The notes: generated by a model not told the origin, from the sequence alone. A stretch of 64,000 nucleotides of DNA from Rotaria macrura (GCA_900239685.1 OENT01000777.1:1-64000); one strand, 5' to 3'. Counted from the first letter of the stretch, positions 10,621 to 24,170 are shown. Numbers and translations are program-made.

Positions 10621-13013
10621 CTCAGATTTATTGTCGTATAAGCAAAGGAACTTGAGACTAATGCACAATGTAAAATAAATTTACACCTTTTATATACCAC
10701 ACAGATATGTCGTATGAAGAAAACAAAGAAATTACAAAAAAATAGTTATCAGTCCTTTTTATTCATTCTTATGATAGCAAGACAATGAGAAAGAAGATAA
10801 AATGAATTCTTAGTTAACAAAAATGGTAAAGTTACTCTTGTTTAGTCATTTATAGTAATGACTCATATTTTTTTTCTTATTTCTACGTAAATATAATCCA
10901 GACAAAATGAAACACATACGCGTAACAATTGAATGATATCATCTTCGAAGTGTGAAAGTTTCACAATTCTTACAAAAGACTACTACATCACATTTCTATG
11001 AGGCAAGTCTACTACCGACTGTAGCACATCAAGCTGTTTGTTGTAACTTATTCCACATGTACTGAAAGACTTCTAATACATCTTTTGCAAACACATGACT
11101 ACTCAAATTTATAATTTTCTCGATGTTTTTAATTTGTATGTCTAATGACGCTTTACCAATAGAATATTGTCTATGACGAATGTTAATGTATTCATTGAAG
11201 GAATGTTCTGGCAAGTTTCTATGGTAGGCTGTATTAGAACGTATGTTTGAATACGATAATATATTCATGTAATCTAGCATCTTGGTATTTGAAATTAGCT
11301 TTTATAGAACCCATTCATTTTTATTGGCATCAAGAAATCTTATAGTAAATACGATTCACGCACAAATTTTCTTGCATAAACATCGACTAATGCGATTTTC
11401 CTTGAAGAGCAGACAAGTTTGGAATTGATTTAAAGATGTTGGCCAATTCATCACAGAAAATTTATCAAATATGTAAATACATAACAATACTCAGTTTAAC
11501 AGTTCATATTTATGTAGTCTCTAGCGGTGCTGATAGAAATTCTCTTAATTCTGTGATACCACACACTATTGATGATAAATAAGATGGCAACAATTTCAAG
11601 AATTGATTAGAGATACGGAAAAAGTTTTAATAATAAAGTGGCAATAGTTGTAAAGACAATCAACTGATATTTCTGTAAGTCAAGATGTTAATTATATAAA
11701 GCTGATCAATGGTTTTAGTTTTCTCGATTTCGTATACATTTGTTTTAATGTGTGTCATGATCCGAATACCAACATTTACTTAGCTTTGATTTATATACTT
11801 ATATTCCATTCATTTGATATCACTTTCATATTATCAACATCAAATCTATAGTTTAATTTCAGTTTACTGACACCCGACGATATGGCATTAGTATTGTCAG
11901 TATTTCGATAATTACACAAATCATGTACATCTCAAGTTCCTATATCACAAAATAATTGTTTTGATACATTAGCTTTTACATTATTCACATTGCTTTCCAT
12001 GAAAATAATAATATACCTGAATGATGACGAATCATCTACTATTGAGATCATACGTTCTTTATGACGCTAGTCTTCAAGAAGTAATCTCATTGAAACTTCT
12101 AGAAAACGATTCGTGAAATCAATAACGTAGAATGATTCATCATTGGAACTTATACAATGCAGTCGTTCTTTTTACTATCTGATAAATTTGTCGGAAAATA
12201 AAAATCAACGAATGTCTTTCATCCTTATTTTTTATTGTTCGATCGACTTTGATTAAGTAATTGAACTGATGCTTGTTTGAAGAAGGTACTTGATAGTACT
12301 GGCTTAGTATCTTTTTTTTTGAATAGTTTCTACACGGTTGTGTGTCCCAAGTGAAGAATATGTAATTAGAACGAATTGCTTCTTATCAGACTAATAGATT
12401 TAATCGCCGTTTTCCTTTGAAAGAATATTACGACATGAAAAATCAATATTTCATCATTTGTCAAATATCCTTAATGATTAATGTAAATACTGCTGACTGT
12501 TCTTTATTAATTAATAATACCTAAGAAAGACTGCTCAATTGATGAGAATTTCTATCATAAAAGTTTCACTATCAATCTACTACTCTTTTGATATCATCCA
12601 AAATAAAAAGAAAACTTCTTCAAATGCTAATGAGAGACAATAGTTGTATCAGATCGAAGTCGAGATTCGAGTTGATTGAGATCCATAAGATAATTCAAAA
12701 TATAATTATATTTAGCGCCCAGCTAACAACCTTTCAAAGTATCGACTTTTGTGACATTTACTTATGACAAAAACACAACAATAAGAAATTATTTTCGTAT
12801 TCGACATGATGATGCAGACACGAATTTTCATGTTAAAGATAAGAATACTTCAAGACAAGGGTCCTTTTTCATTGTTTCTGTAGTTGAATGTACAATAGAC
12901 GAAAAATAATTTTCGCACTTCGAGACGTATGTTTATTTAAAGATAAAAAACAATTTTTTTTCTACGTAAAAGAATAAAAATACAAGAAAAAATAATATGA
13001 TGCAATCATTGAT
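10621..13013. other. Spacer between the two mucin-like paralogues
   Basis: 2.4 kb of AT-rich DNA. The only notable frame is minus-strand 11029-11280 (83 codons, starting MLDYMNILSYSN), which has a helical-looking second half but no recognised domain or paralogue here. It may be a decayed exon or chance. No repeat was recognised that would explain the duplication of the flanking genes. Confidence 0.45.
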
Positions 13014-13637
13014 TTAAAACATGATTTTACTCATAATAAGAATTGATGTAACGACTAAGCCAATCAATGATCGACATTCTCGAAGAATAAACGCATTACT
13101 ATGAATAGTAGTTGTTTTTGGAGATGGTGTTGCTGAAGTTGTTGGTGAAGCTGTTGATGTTTGTGTGGCTGCTGACGTAGATGATGTTGAAGTTGGATTA
13201 GTAGTAGTAGTAGTAGTTGGATTAGGTGTGGAAACTGTCGTTGTTGTGGTTGTAGCTGTGGCAGTTACAGTAGATGTAGTTTGAGTTGTAGTAGAAGTTG
13301 AAGTAGAAGTTGAAGTTATTGTAGAACTTGAACTAGTCGTACTTGTTGATAGGGGCGTTGTAGAACTGGATGTAGTCGTGATGACCGTTGTAGTTATATC
13401 CTGGCAAGGGGCTTTAACTTGACCTTCAACAGTGCGATTACACACGTATGGAAATGTTTTCTCACAAGCATCATAACAATTAAATTCATCGCATTTTGAA
13501 ACTTGTGTAGTACCTCGGAACAATGGCTGACAATCTAAACCCATACAGCAGTAGCATGAGCACTCACCATAGGCATATGTTGTTGATATATACATAGCAG
13601 TTAATAGAGCGATCAATGGAAGACACTTGGTATACAT
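13014..13637 (-). CDS. Mucin-like, probably GPI-anchored surface protein (copy B)
   Basis: 207 residues, single exon, same strand and architecture as copy A 2.4 kb downstream: signal peptide (MYTKCLPLIALLTAMY), a Cys-rich module starting ECSCYCCMGLDC with the same cysteine spacing, a Ser/Thr-rich stalk, and the identical hydrophobic end LIGLVVTSILIMSKIMF. The N-terminal module differs at most non-cysteine positions, and the stalk is shorter. In contrast, the last roughly 110 bases of the two genes differ at only about three positions. The pair is a tandem duplication; the uneven divergence is treated as a finding. Likely a surface or secreted coat protein of unknown role. Confidence 0.75.
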   Translation of the reverse strand: MYTKCLPLIALLTAMYISTTYAYGECSCYCCMGLDCQPLFRGTTQVSKCDEFNCYDACEKTFPYVCNRTVEGQVKAPCQDITTTVITTTSSSTTPLSTSTTSSSSTITSTSTSTSTTTQTTSTVTATATTTTTTVSTPNPTTTTTTNPTSTSSTSAATQTSTASPTTSATPSPKTTTIHSNAFILRECRSLIGLVVTSILIMSKIMF

Positions 13638-15719
13638 GTTGAATTTCTTCGAGTGTTTTGAAGAAATATGCTAAATGGACAGTATCAAAAGGTATTTATC
13701 AATGATGAAGAAATCCAGTTAAATATAGAACTTCTAGATATTATGAAAGAAGAAGTCAAATGATAAATAGAAATTAAAGAAAAGTCTTTATCATCTCTCT
13801 ATTCTATCGCAGTGCGATGAAAAGAAAAAAAAACGAGAGATAAGATCTATTTCTTTTGTTTCAAAAATATAGACCTAGGGTTTTATTTGTCATTTTCATG
13901 CTAAATTTAACTTTTATTTCTCTATTACTCTCAAAATTAATCTATCAACAAATGTAGCATATGTACAACGTAATTGACACAGTCACATTCCTATGAAAAA
14001 TTTACATTGGGTTCGAATGAAATTGACATAGATCTTTGACAGATTTGTGCAACTGATCATCAAGTTTTGAATGTTCAGTGAAATCTTAACAGAATTATTA
14101 ACAACTTTATCAATAGAATCTAATGAGAATTCATGAAATGACTTGTTTCGGACCAAAGAAAGCTAGTATATTTTGATTGATTTGAATGCACATGGTTATA
14201 TTGAAACTCGATATCATTTAAATTTGATTCAAAACTTATAGTTCTAGTACGTGAAAAATTTCAATAATTTAAAATAAACTAAGTTTAATTTTGAAGATGC
14301 ATTTATGAATAAAGAATACAATTGTGGAAGCGTTGTACAATAACAAGAAATATAGCTGTCAGTTAAATCTTATGAATTTATGTCGTCCTATTTGAAAAAG
14401 AGATCGAATTTCCAAGTATTTAAGTTTCTAAGAAACATGGTAGTAATGGTCAGAGACTTGATTTAAAACATAAATTGTTAAAAAGTATTGAGTGCGCTTT
14501 ATGCAGCTACGATGCTATTGACAATCCTGTATAAACCTCGAGTAGTAGATTTTCTGAACCATTGAATAGAAACGCTTTCAATTACAGTTGCAAACAAAAT
14601 TTTACGAATCATAAAATATCGATCATAGACGTCACGGTACTTTTCATGTTTTATTTTTCTGTAGAACGACATGATAATACTCGACATTCGGTTTTAAGTA
14701 TCTTCATTCGTACGAGTAAGAGTAAATATCAAAAACAAAATGAGTTGAACAAGATTAATTTTCATGAACATCATTAATATGATATTATGCTTGATATTTA
14801 CCAATCGTATAGGTATTATAATTGGTATAGCTCAAACGAAACTCAACTATTCGACAATGACATTTGGCATTTCAATTCATAGGAACTAGTTGAAATATAA
14901 CTAAAGAAAAATTTTAGACGATCATTTTGTCTCGTTCCAATGAATCGGATTAATCAATAGAAAGAGATAATCGTACCACAGCAACTGTTTTATGGACATG
15001 CATGTTGATTTGAATGTGAACCAGCAATATTAGTATGGAAAATATAATTTTCATTATTATTTAACGATTGATTGTACTTATTTTTTATCGATTTTCTTTT
15101 GCTTGGCTAGTACAATGACTACATTCTTTGATAAAATTTAATGAAAACTCAAAAAAAAAAAGAGAATCTGTCAACTTTGTCCATAAACGAACAAATATTA
15201 TACCAAGAGGGAAAAGGCAGACTTCTATACTTCAGAAGAAGTATCGGGAAGTACAGAGGTCTACTTTTCCTTCCTTGTACTAGACTCATGTGACTTATTT
15301 AACTGTAAAATATGTCGACGTATATAACATCAGAAATCAGTAGGATTGCTTGAAAGAAAAAGAGAAATCTATTTTTAACTATATTGGAATGTTTTTTGAA
15401 TTGACTCAAATGCATCAATAAGTCCAATAGATGGGATGTTAATCAAAAAGCTATTATATTACAATGAAATCAGAATCGGATTCTTTTAATCTGAAACTTG
15501 CTAAATCAAATAATACATGTGTGAACAGGGACGTTTTATTGACGAGGATACAAATCTAAAAGTGAAATGTTTATTAATAATATTAATTATTTTTTTCGAA
15601 AACAAAACGAACAAAAAAAAAAAAGAAAGAAGAATGTTCCTCTTTTTCTTCTTTGATGAAAAGATATCTCTCTAAATATATATATTTATATATGTATATC
15701 TATATATGTATGAAATGTT
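13638..15719. other. Intergenic, with one long hairpin
   Basis: AT-rich spacer upstream of copy B and downstream of the hypothetical gene at 15720. No coding exon is supported; overlapping frames near 14500-14780 look like chance. The imperfect hairpin at 15200-15277 is listed separately. Confidence 0.5.
15200..15277. repeat. Imperfect 78-base hairpin
   Basis: Arms of about 32 bases (15200-15233 and 15248-15277) around a 14-base loop. The core arms, GGAAAAGGCAGACTTC on the left and the complement of GGAAAAGTAGACCTC on the right, match apart from one bulge and a few mismatches or G:U wobbles. Size and shape resemble a microRNA precursor, but a tiny MITE would look the same. I have no expression or conservation evidence, so I leave it as an inverted repeat. 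Confidence 0.5.
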
Positions 15720-17511
15720 TTAACATCGAGCAAGAACTTCACCATTACGAATGTATAAATAAAGTCGTTGATCAACTGGTAACGAAACTGGTAATGAAAC
15801 TTGACGATGTCTTGGTAATTTATCACGTCGTGATTCACGTTGTTGTGTTGATGAACTTGTTTTTGTTGCTATTGAACTTTCATCAGATGATATTGTTGAA
15901 TAATGTTCAAGATAATTTTTTCTTAATGTATCATAATGTTCCTGTTCATGTTGAACATCATGTAATGGTTCAATAGTAGCTGTTGCTTTAACATTTTTAA
16001 TATTATTGTTATTATTATTATTATTATTATCATTGTTATTATCATCATCATTAGGTGTTCGATCAGCATGGATACGAATATTAAGTTTCGAATCGTATGG
16101 TAAACTGGCATTGAGTGATATACGTTGACCATGTTTTTTTAAAATATGTGTATCCGATTTATAATAATCTGGTTGAATAACTTGTTGGCTAGATGAACGA
16201 CGTGGTTGAGTACTAGATCCATATTCATCATTCCAATGAACATTTCGTCCGTGTGAATGATAACGTGGCATAGTATCATGAACATATGATGACATGTCAA
16301 TAGTTTCTTCGTTTAAATGGACACTAACGTGACGACGATTATAATTTATTGGTGGATGAAGAAAGAAGTGAAGAGCACTTGTTTGCGGAGATTGAGATAG
16401 GAATTGCTCCGATTGAAGTTCGAGAGAACTTTTTGGTGTACTTGCACTTTCCGATGTTAATGAGCAACACGATGATGACGATCGAAACGGAACGCCACTA
16501 TCACGTGATGATGGTGTTGTTGGACGATAGTATTCGTTGGGTGACGGATGACGAACGTCAAGTTCTTGTAGTTTAGTTTGTATGTCGTTAAATCGTTCTC
16601 TAAATTTTATTGAAATACAATAGAATATATTCGAATGACCAGTATATAAAAAATTTATCTATGAACTAATTCTATTCTAGTTTGAAACAATTCTACTTAC
16701 TCATAATCGCCATATGAGAAAAGGTTGACAAGTGTATAGAACATAGTGTTATTACAATCTATGTATGGATTTGTCATTTGTGAGTGAAGTTTTCTCTGTT
16801 GTATCGTATTTATGAGGGATAAACATGAGAGAACGTGTCATAAAACAATTTATGATATTTTAATGTTACCATACATATGTCTATGTGTAATTCAATGATA
16901 ATTCGATTCAAATTATGTGGTTGACTGAGCTTAAAACAAGGTCTTCGAATGAAATAAGTTGTTCAAATCCGTCTCGTTTCTAATGCTCACTCAACAGAGA
17001 GATGATGAAGAAATGTGCAAGTAGTTTGGATTAGATTACATTTATGAGAAGACATTCAAATCTCGAAATCGGACACCAACGAAAGTGAATGGCCTTCGAT
17101 CAGTTTAAGTGTGAACTCAATTTATCATCGTTTCTCATTCGTGTTTCGTACGTGCGTGTGATGAACTAACTCATAAAATAGAAGGAAGAGAAGAATTTCA
17201 TTTCTTAACATACTTCTCTCACAAGAAAAAAGGTCGAATACATGTCTGCCCTTAACTTAGACATTATTTCATGCTCTAGAGAAAGAGTTTTTCTTCTTCT
17301 TCGTCTTCTTTTTTATCAAAAATGATTACTTGATAGCATCGTCCTTTCGTCGAAGTTCATTATAACGTTGGTACGAATGAAACAATCGTTCGAATGTCGA
17401 AGTCCATTGTTGTTGGTCATCATTTGTTGGCGTCATATTCAAGTTATTTTGTTCAACTTTCTGCTGCGTAAATTCAGTATTGTCGTCATTCGACGTACAT
17501 AGACTACTCAT
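15720..17511 (-). CDS. Unrecognised three-exon gene with Asn/Asp-rich tail
   Basis: Reading the minus strand, exons 17511-17330, 16793-16701 and 16599-15720 join in phase to about 384 residues. The last two are the surer part: a perfect donor GTAAGT at 16700 and an acceptor at 16600 join ..LFSYGDY to EERFNDIQTKLQELD. If exon 1 is wrong, translation can start at the ATG at 16777 (318 residues). The first exon joins as NELRRKDDAIKKLHSQ, helical and charged. Next come a Ser-rich segment around RPTTPSSRDSG, a low-complexity Asp/Asn run (near 16020) and a Ser/Gln/Arg-rich end, LYLYIRNGEVLARC. I recognise no domain; it is probably a cytoplasmic, largely disordered protein. Confidence 0.55.
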
Positions 17512-20500
17512 TACTACTCTTCTTTATTGTATACTTGCAAAATGAAAGTTAGGATAAAAGATAGAGCAGGATAAATAAAGTAACGACGAGAAGAGAATGG
17601 AAGAAGGAGAGAGAAAGACTGCGAGAAAGACGGACAATGCAACAACACACATACATGACGAAGATAAAGCTAAATACACAACTATGAAGAATACATAGAG
17701 TTCCATTATCGTTTTTTTTTATTACCTAGCTGTACGATATCGATCGATACGATTGGCGTCATTGACCCTTTCGCTCTCTCTCGTTCTTTGCATTGAAATA
17801 TGATAAGATAATACGAACATACGAAAGGAGAGCATACATCAAACAATTAAAATCTACTGAGTTTAAAAGCCTAGTATAAATTACATCATCTACATATATG
17901 TGGTCATCAGTCTTAATCAAGTATCGGCATGTGCCTTTAAAATGGAAATACAGGTATCAATGATGATGTACAATTTGAAGTACACAAATACACTTAATAT
18001 GTCTTTATGTCCCTACCTTTATTAAATGATTTTACGTTGCTATTATTGTTTTTATTGTTGTTGTTGTTCTTGACGAATATTTTTGTGCAGCTATTGAAAT
18101 ATGGAAGCAGATTATCAATGTTTGTGAATGTTTGCACACCTATTATAGTTTTCGTTTTCTGTCTCTCTCTCTCTCTCTTGTTCTTATTTGTGTCTGTCCT
18201 GTATGTTGTGCTTCTTTTTGCTTATAAACTTTTCAATGCGCCACTTGATTTAGGAGTGCGAGTGTGTGCGAATGAAGCCGTATTTCATTCAATACAGATA
18301 CGCACAAAAAAAACCGAGGCGAAGAAGCGATAGGGAAGAAGGAAGAAGAAACCGCCAACTTTGTTGGTTACCTAGTACGTTTTTTTTCTTTCATATTACA
18401 ATCAACCACAGAGGCTCGGTCGGATCTGTTTTTGGTCCATCGGATCGAATATAACGAAAAGAAACGAGAGCGATAAAGAAAAAGAAAAATGACTATATGC
18501 GCTAAGGAAAAAAATGCAGAATGAAATCTATCGATCAGCTTTTTTTTTACATAGGATATCCCAAGAAAACATTATTTGAGTAGACTATATACTACTATTC
18601 AATGCTATGTGTTGATTGTCTACACAAATATACATATTCATTTATCGTTAATATGAAACTTGTATTTTAATCGAATGAACAAACAAGTGAATTTGAGAAA
18701 GAAATCATTTTTATGTCATTGAAAACGACGAGACATCGAAACATGTTTTATATGTAATTTGATCGAACAACTTATTTATTGAGAAGAACTAGAAATTTTC
18801 AAGCCTTTTTTTGCTTCTAGTAATCCATTGAAATCAAGGTCAAGTTTTTTTCCTGACGGTCACAGTATCCTTGCTAATCAATCTATACATAGTCCTCTTA
18901 AAATATACGATTAACAACATGTCTGTTATCGCACCGTTTAGCTTCATTTCTTTGTCTGTCTTCTGTTGTTTGTTTTTTGTGTGTAGGTATGAGAATACGA
19001 TCATAAAATAGGAATGAATTTTTAACGGACAAAGAACATTCTAAACTGTAGAAAAGAAAATATATTAATTGAATTTTATTGTAAGAACCTAACGAAATAC
19101 GATGAAGTGAAATAGATTATGTTACGAATTATAGTATAAAGATTACATAAGAAAAACATTTCAAGTTTGAGTTTAGCAATAGATTTTTTATAAATTTGTA
19201 GGCCTTTGTCTTATTTTAATATAACACAAGAAAGAATGAATGCAATTTACTTATACTGTGATGATGTACAGAAAAAAAAAATCGGTGTAAAAAAAAGAGA
19301 TAGTTTCATATTCATTAAAGATAAATTTTCATACTTCAAAATTAAGTAACAATAAAACAAAATGACATTCATCAAGGTCTCACATGGAAATGTTCAGTTC
19401 AATTTTTTCTCTTCATATGATCGTATTTTCAATATGAATAAATGAGTTGCGATTAAAAACGTTATTCTTGATAATGACTAAAACCTTGACATTGTTGTAT
19501 CCGATAAACATTCATGATGAATTGTTTTTATGATGAATTATATTCAATTCAATGGTGTTCTCTTTTAACACTAAACAAAGTCACAATATGAACAAAGTCA
19601 TACTTGTATATTGAAAAATGCATCTACTGCAAAATAAACGTGGAAAAGAACTGATTCTATTGGAATTAGTTGGCTAAAATGATCTATTTTTCGACAAATA
19701 TTTTAAGCGTTTCGTTTCAAATATTATTCATAAAATGCACTTCAAAAAGATATTCAAAAATCTCGATGATTTTTCTATTAACTAGATATACGATGTCTGT
19801 TCAATGGATTGATCATAGTCTTTCATTTTAGTTGAATATGACATTTGTGAATTCGTATTCATTTTTCTATGTTCTTCAATGGCTTATTACGTTTTCTATC
19901 GAAACTACCCTGATGATGCAGATCATTCGAATGAACATGACCAAATGTTTCTCGTTTAGATAGTGAACATGACATTTTTCGTACATTCCATCGAGATTTA
20001 TTTAATACATGAAGAGACAAAACAATATATCTCGACTGATTTGTTTTCACTTTGATACGTATATATACATTATGCTGTCGAATTATGTAGATTTCAACAT
20101 TATACCATGTAACCTGAGACTGAGATATAAACCACAACTATCTACTTTTAATCCTATTCTCTAAACAATATGTTCTCTTATTCTATCCCGTTAGGTTATG
20201 TCAATAGACAATATATGTTCTATAAGACTCAGTAGTAAAACTGCTACAGGAATAAGATAATGCATCACAACTCATGAATCAAGAATATTCATAGACCATA
20301 CGTAAGTTTCACTAGAAAGATATAACTCGCGCAAACAGAGTGTTAGACTTTAGAAGAGCAATAATGTGCATATCCTAATGTCTTCTTAGATGACATCCTG
20401 AGTCTAATTCTATATTATACTACATACGTATATTGTGACTACAGAAAAAATGTGTTAACAATACTTGCAACAAAACAAAAGACCTAATTATACATTGTAA

Positions 20501-22186
20501 CTACCAATATAGAATAGATATTGTTCGTATTTAAATCTAATTTTAAAATACACTGGCTATACAATGGATTTATGATTTTCAGTAAGTCAAGTAGTACCAT
20601 TGACATGAATAAGTTTCTATGCTGTTCAATATTTACTTTAATTTAATGACAATTTTTCCCCATTAACAGCTTAGATCATAAGCAACTAATGCAGTATGTT
20701 TATAAAGTGTAATTATCAGTCAGCTTATAATATGTTTCATTCGTACGAATTATTTTATCTTGACAATGATGTTCTGTCAGCGATCACTATTCAATAATAA
20801 ATTACTAAATACAAAATAAAGTAGATACATCGTTCTTAGTTGCATTGGATCTCTTTTAAACATGAATCTATTACATCAATGATCGTCGTGAAGTATCGAG
20901 TTGCACGATAGTTTCTTTACTGTTTGTATGAAAAGCTGTTTTTTTTCCGATGCTTCGTTTATTTCCTATGAATTTATTTCATAGTCGAATAGTTCCTGAC
21001 AATCTTTCAAGTTACTGTTCAATGCACAAGTTGTACTTTCAACAAACTTAACCTTAATGTCGACTATATCAATTATGTGTATTACTTTTTATCATGTCAT
21101 TTGAGAAAGACAAAGTCATGCACGATGAGACCGAAAGATTCACGATATGATAAGTATTCAACTGATTTTCATCTATGATGAGTGTAGGAAAATTTAAGTT
21201 TGAAAAAATTTCAATACCCAATAAACTGCGTGACACATCAATATACAACATTATGAATACTAACCATAATAATACTTCATGATATTATTTGTTTATCAAT
21301 GCTGTCATTTGTTCTTGATAAAATCAAATAGTTACAAATTCAGAACATTACTCTTCTTCGATTCTAATTACTACAATAATTATCAGCAATAAACGATTGA
21401 AAATTAATCATAAACAAAATGCAACGAAAATGAAAGATCATTCATGATATAAATTTAAATAAGATACAATTGAATTGTTCATAATATTTCCGTCGAGGAC
21501 ACACGTAACAAGTAAAAGTGAATCTTGATTTCGAACTGTTACCTTGAATCTCTTCAAACAATTTACATGAACGCTTTATGCATCGATCACGGTTTAATAA
21601 GCATGCATCTTTTTCGTAAGAGAAAGGTCAGATTAGTAAACAAACAGGTCTTGTCCCGAAGAAAAAGAATGAATATTCGAGTGATTCATGTGAATGAAAT
21701 CGGTACGCGTACACATTGAGATGAAAAAAAAAATTGCCATGGAGTTTTTTATCTTTCGACCTTAGATCAACGATAGGTTTTTTGATCATACAGTAAAACT
21801 ATGCAGGTTGTTTAATTCATAACCACAAATAAATATGATTTCCTTTTTTCGTCAATATTAGATCAAATATATTTTATTTAGTTTTTCTTCTATATCAAAT
21901 GATTCTTTAATAGTGTTTATGAACTATAATTGAGTGTCACAAATATTGAAATCAGAAATTATTAGATTTGTATCAGTATTAAATTGTTTTATAAATCTTA
22001 GTTTCTATGCACATTTCCAAGTGACAAGTTTGCGTCCGTATTGCATCAATCTCCGTAATGTGTATAAAATAGCACAATACATATGTACAAATGCGAAGAT
22101 GATCCTAAAAACTGATGTTGTGATTAGTAAAACATGATCGAATATATTAATAGTAGTAATAATAGTCGTTGAAAGAAAATAACGCA

Positions 22187-22208
22187 TCTCTAGTGATATC
22201 ACTAGAGA
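22187..22208. repeat. Perfect 22-bp palindrome
   Basis: The half-site TCTCTAGTGAT is followed immediately by its exact reverse complement, with no spacer. It could be a binding site for a dimeric factor, or the closed tip of a small fold-back element. It lies in gene-poor DNA. Confidence 0.85.
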
Positions 22209-23642
22209 CATTGCAACTCGTTGCATGCTTGGCACTTCAACACTATTAGACAAGCTCCACATTCTTGCTATTTTTCTGTTTCTATCGCTTCTAGAAATAG
22301 CATTCAAAGAGCTTCGCTATACTGTACTATTTATATCGAACATAATTGTATAGCTGAGTTGTGTTGTTGGATATAATCAGTAAATAGAAAATCATCGTCC
22401 AAAAGATTAAGATGTGTTCTAATATCTATGAGATATGACATATCCATTATGATAGATTATATATTAGAAACGAAGAACGTATGACATATGCTTAATTGTG
22501 TCATGATGCGAAGATATTATTTTGCCGATCAAATACGAAGGTCACTAAGACTGTTTAACAATGTTATGTTATCTTCTCAAAAAGAAAAGAATTTTCTGAT
22601 TACAAGCATGAAAAAAATCAAAGAACAGATCGATGTGTTTGATTTGAGAAATCGATTTAGTTCTCTACAAAAATTAACCTATATGTATCAAAAGCTAACA
22701 AACAGTCTTCAATTATTTTTATTAAATTAATCAACGCAATTGATAATACAAAACGAAGGATTCTAATTTAGAAAAAAAATGATCGTAACTTATTCTTATA
22801 GTAAAATGAAAATGTTTTGTTGATAATTTTTGTCTTTCTATTCGAAAGCTTCATTAACTATATATGTTATGAATGTGCTCTAAAAACGAAATACACAGAT
22901 ATCAAATGGAGTTCTCGAATGAATATTATTTTAGAGTAATTTATTTTTATTCTGTTCAAAGAAAGAATAAACTACTATTACATTAAATAACTATAATGAA
23001 TTAGAACTAATCTTCCACATTCTCACGGTTACTTGCCAATAAGTAACGAATGCCTATCAAAATTGATTATTTTTTGTTTTTGAGTATTTGTACAAACTAT
23101 CTTTCTTTCAATCATAATGTAAGATTATTTTGTGTTTGAAGAAATTTTTACTGGTTAATAAAGCAAATAAATTCAAGGTTTATCATGTTCTTAAAAACAT
23201 TAAAAAAAACATTTCAGCACCTTAAGAAGAAATATAAGAAAGATTCGAATTTTCAGTCCCACACTAAAATTAGTATAGCAATATAGATACTTGAAATCTA
23301 TTTTTGCAATTGTTAACAATGAATAGATCAACAAAGTAAAATATTGTCTTGCAAACATTAACAGAAATATGATGTAAAGTAAATGATTTCACTTATGCCT
23401 TCTATCAACACTATATTTTACTATTTTTGAAATGAGACCTTAGTTAAATATACTGCAAATAAACAGACAAAGAATGTGTTTTCTAAAAGATTTTATGTTT
23501 CACAAAATGTCGTGTATCTTCATCAGATATTAGTTTAATTCATCATGTCGAGAGAAATGGGGCGTGACATCGTGTGCATATATTATTTCTTTATTGATTT
23601 TTGTTACAATTTCAATATATAATGTTAATGTGACGGGTCCAT

Positions 23643-24170
23643 GCAATGGAAACCGCAGTAAAGTTGGTGGTTTTACCAATCTGGTTACCGGCTCTTATAA
23701 CCTCGCTTAATCGATCCTTCTCTGTCCAGACCATTGGCATCGTTTGGTTCTGTTTCTTAAATGTATGAACCTAAAATTTAATGATTCTTTCAATATCCTA
23801 ATTGTACATAAGTCAACCAAAACAAATTGTATGCTAACGAAGAAAAACATACGCAAGAAAAAGTATCTTACAAGATAGATAAAAATAAAATAAATTTCAA
23901 AAATTAATATAGAAAAAATAAATAAAAAAATGTAGATCTAAATGTATTATACAAAATATTGACTCATTCGTGAACCTCGTCTTTATCGACTCTTCTCGAA
24001 ATAAGCAAGAAAACGAAATAAGTGCGTAGATGCATACGTATACGTCTTTTTTCTCGTTCTGCAATCCTTTGTTTTCTATAGTTAACCAGAAAAGTACAAG
24101 TTTTTGCAATTACCGTGGTTTACTGCTTCAACCAATCCAGTCTTTGTTACCTGGACATAGCTCATAAGTA
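23643..24170. repeat. Decayed repeat with inverted GC-rich ends
   Basis: Both ends are GC-rich and partly inverted: AAACCGCAGTAAAG and CCAATCTGGTTACC near 23650-23690, and TACCGTGGTTTACTGC with CCAATCCAG near 24112-24150. The AACCG/CGGTT words resemble the motif family at 660-1494, so this may be an older relative of that element, about 0.53 kb long. No open frame inside. The relationship is judged by eye only. Confidence 0.4.

Noticed and set aside
16349..16576. 75-codon plus-strand frame opposite the orphan gene
   Set aside because: It is the antisense shadow of the exon at 15720-16599, which has the better codon pattern and splice sites.
18007..18333. 108-codon hydrophobic plus-strand frame
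   Set aside because: Built from T/C-rich low-complexity sequence with CT microsatellite; not a membrane protein gene that I can support.
19859..20137. 92-codon minus-strand frame preceded by a CTCAG acceptor-like site
   Set aside because: No partner exons, no domain and no paralogue. Kept only as a possible orphan exon.
22005..22730. Divergent frames, minus 22005-22307 (hydrophobic) and plus 22488-22730 (helical)
   Set aside because: Neither shows splice context or homology, and the palindrome lies inside the minus frame. Length alone is not convincing.
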